64,000 bases of DNA, from the NCBI GenBank assembly GCA_038501195.1, contig JBBPUQ010000003.1, positions 3,316,501-3,380,500 of the forward strand, given 5' to 3'. The DNA comes from Nemania diffusa. Taxonomy: Eukaryota; Ascomycota; Sordariomycetes; Xylariales; Xylariaceae. Every line of letters begins with the position of its first letter. Positions within the stretch are counted from its first letter, which is position 1. A program made the position numbers and the translations under genes. Below, piece after piece: positions 62,353-64,000 of this stretch. Below the pieces are notes generated by a model. The model saw nothing but the letters and a program-made list of their open reading frames with translations. It was not told the DNA's origin and made no database searches.

Positions 62353-63420
62353 CTACACCTTTGCCTGAAGTCCCTGGGAGGAGGTTGCTCCGCCGACGGG
62401 GAACTCGAGCACGCGATGGAGCCTGGCGCTGATCTCGACAAAGTTGGGCTCATTCAACTCATTCAGAATACCGTGACGAATGAAAAAATCAAGCATGACA
62501 AGGGCGAAGTTAGGCTTAAACTGCCCAGCGGCCAGGCCCTCCTTGACCTGGTCGACAGTCCAAAGCTGATACCACTCGACCTCATCATCGCACGGGGCCG
62601 GCTTGACGTCGGTGGGCAGCTCAATCTCAAACAGAAAGTGAATGTCGGGTTGCAATAGGCCGACTTCGCCGCCGGCCTTAGCGTTGCGGATGTGGAAATA
62701 CGATAGGGTGCCGCATGACTTGACCTTGCGGCGCACCAGGTCTGAAGGGAGGGACGCCTCCTCATGGGCCTCGCGGACCAGACTATCATAGGGGGTCTCA
62801 CCAGTGGATATGCCCCCAGCCACAGTGTTGTCGAGATAGCCTGGGTAAATCTTGACCTTCATGGAACGTTTAGAGATCCAAATCTGGGGTTCATCATCGG
62901 GGTCGGGGCGAGTGTATGCAACCATATGGATGCCGTAGGTGACCAGACCGAGAAGCGGAACTGCGGCCCGTTCCATAGAGAAGAGGAGCTCGCCCGAGGG
63001 ACCGTACGATGGCTTGAGTTCGTTGCGCCACTTCTTGAGGACGTCAAACTCGCTCTTGCTACGCATCTGCCGCAGCGTCTCGGCGACCAGCTTCGAGCGG
63101 GAGATTTCATCGTGGCCGCCAGTCAGCAGTGTCAGTGTCTTGGGCGTCGAGCTCTCGTCGACGGTCCATCCGGGGTATTTCCCAAAGACCTGGGCAACGG
63201 ATGGGATGACGAGGCCCAGCGTCGCAGGCACAGGCGCAGCCTTGAAGTGATAGTAGCGGTTGACTGTCTCCGTATATTTGGCCAGGTCCTTCTGGGCCAG
63301 AGGGAAGCTGGTGGGGTCAGCTGGTCCGCTAGCACCGCAAGGCTATGATGGACTAGGAGACTTTAGCGGAACTCACTCGTCGCACGCATTGAGTAGGTCG
63401 AGATTGGACTTGGACGTCAT
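62353..63420 (-). CDS. Nudix hydrolase, DUF4743 (Tnr3/YJR142W-like)
   Basis: Two exons on the minus strand: 63420..63377 and 63307..62353, separated by a 69-bp intron (GTGAGT...CCAG). The product has 332 residues and starts MTSKSNLDLLNACD. The N-terminal ~110 residues are the DUF4743 domain typical of fungal and plant thiamine-pyrophosphokinase-related Nudix proteins. The Nudix box is at about 179-201: GGISTGE, then REAHEEASL, with the metal-binding REXXEE intact and Ser in place of the usual last Gly, as often seen in this subfamily. Relatives hydrolyse oxidised or damaged thiamine diphosphates. No operon-like neighbour. The reaction is inferred from the family. Confidence 0.9.
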
Positions 63421-64000
63421 GATGGTAATAGAGTGGGAAAAGGCTGTTCGGTGCGAACAAGCGAGCAGAGGAAGACTAGGCTGCAGAAACGGACGCAGCA
63501 GGCTAGTCCAGAGGATTTGTGCACGCTGCACCATTCAAAGCGGCAAGATATGGGACTTTGAATAGCGGAAGTCTACCAGCCCCGAGGTGAGTGAAAGAAA
63601 AGAATGAGCGGCACGGCAAACAGGATTTGTATTGGCAAACAGTCTTAGACACGTCTACTCACAATGGACCAATCCAAGCACCCACGCCGCTGCCTGTCAC
63701 TTTTCACCGGGCACGTTGAGATTGATCAGTCCGATATAAGAGCTCGGTGGGGGTACCTCCTCGTCCTCCATGTAGGACGTGCTCTGATACACAATGTCTT
63801 TGCCTTTAACACCAACATGTGATTTAAGCAATGCTCCCATTCAACACGGTATTCATGAACAGGGGCTTCTTCTGGGGAGTGTAACCACTCTTGACTGCTG
63901 CCGGATCCAAGCTCAAACTGATCCTACAACACCAATGGCGGCTTGCAGTGGTCTGATCCAAATCTCCCACCACACCAGCTCCAAGATAGGAACCCATCTC
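63421..64000. other. Window edge; possible gene end on the minus strand
   Basis: Upstream flank of the Nudix gene. At the very edge, two minus-strand frames are open: 64000 down to a stop at 63824-63826 (58 codons), then an overlapping frame from 63840 to a stop at 63697 (47 codons, ending LINLNVPGEK). They may be the broken or spliced 3' end of a gene outside the window, but an equally long plus-strand frame exists and I recognise no family. Confidence 0.25.

Overview
The window is nuclear DNA of a filamentous ascomycete (Pezizomycotina, most likely Sordariomycetes). Genes carry short 48-120 bp GT-AG introns with CTAAC/CTGAC-like branch sites. Several families are fungus-specific: a LAM/Sip3 sterol-transfer protein, DUF3074, C2H2 + fungal_trans, the ArAE_2/FUSC 'ER transporter', siderophore MFS, DUF4743 Nudix and fungal STAND N-terminal relics. 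Intergenic DNA is full of TAGGTA/TACCTA motifs. The exon structures given here were worked out by hand from splice signals, frame continuity and family conservation.

Layout. 1-6.1 kb: the 3' part of a Sip3/Lam1-like gene and a DUF3074-coiled-coil gene. 6.1-21.5 kb: an AT-rich, gene-poor stretch holding only a decayed STAND-type gene and one intact small cysteine-rich secreted-protein candidate. 21.5-31 kb: a large C2H2 transcription factor (AmdX-like) and a five-exon ArAE_2/FUSC membrane protein. 31-36 kb: mostly non-coding, with a long pyrimidine-rich block that looks like the spliced leader of a gene whose body I cannot find. 36.1-37.4 kb: a zinc alcohol dehydrogenase. 38.9-57.5 kb: a siderophore island. 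57.5-64 kb: a small SANT/Myb-like gene and a Nudix hydrolase.

The siderophore island is the main result. It holds, in order, an ABCB full transporter (-), a SIT-family MFS siderophore transporter (+), a SidI-like acyl-CoA ligase (+), an unknown gene (-), a SidF-type N5-hydroxyornithine acyltransferase (+) and an FSP1/AMID-like FAD oxidoreductase (-). Every intergenic region feeding these genes carries exact matches to the ATCWGATAA motif known for the iron-sensing GATA repressor SreA: eight copies within 15 kb, against about one expected by chance in the whole window. Six of the eight share the longer form CGGATCWGATAA. This links the oxidoreductase, and possibly the unknown gene, to iron regulation. 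The NRPS (sidD), hydratase (sidH) and ornithine monooxygenase (sidA) are not in the window. Between the ligase and the acyltransferase lies a 117-bp solo-LTR-like insertion with a 5-bp target duplication.
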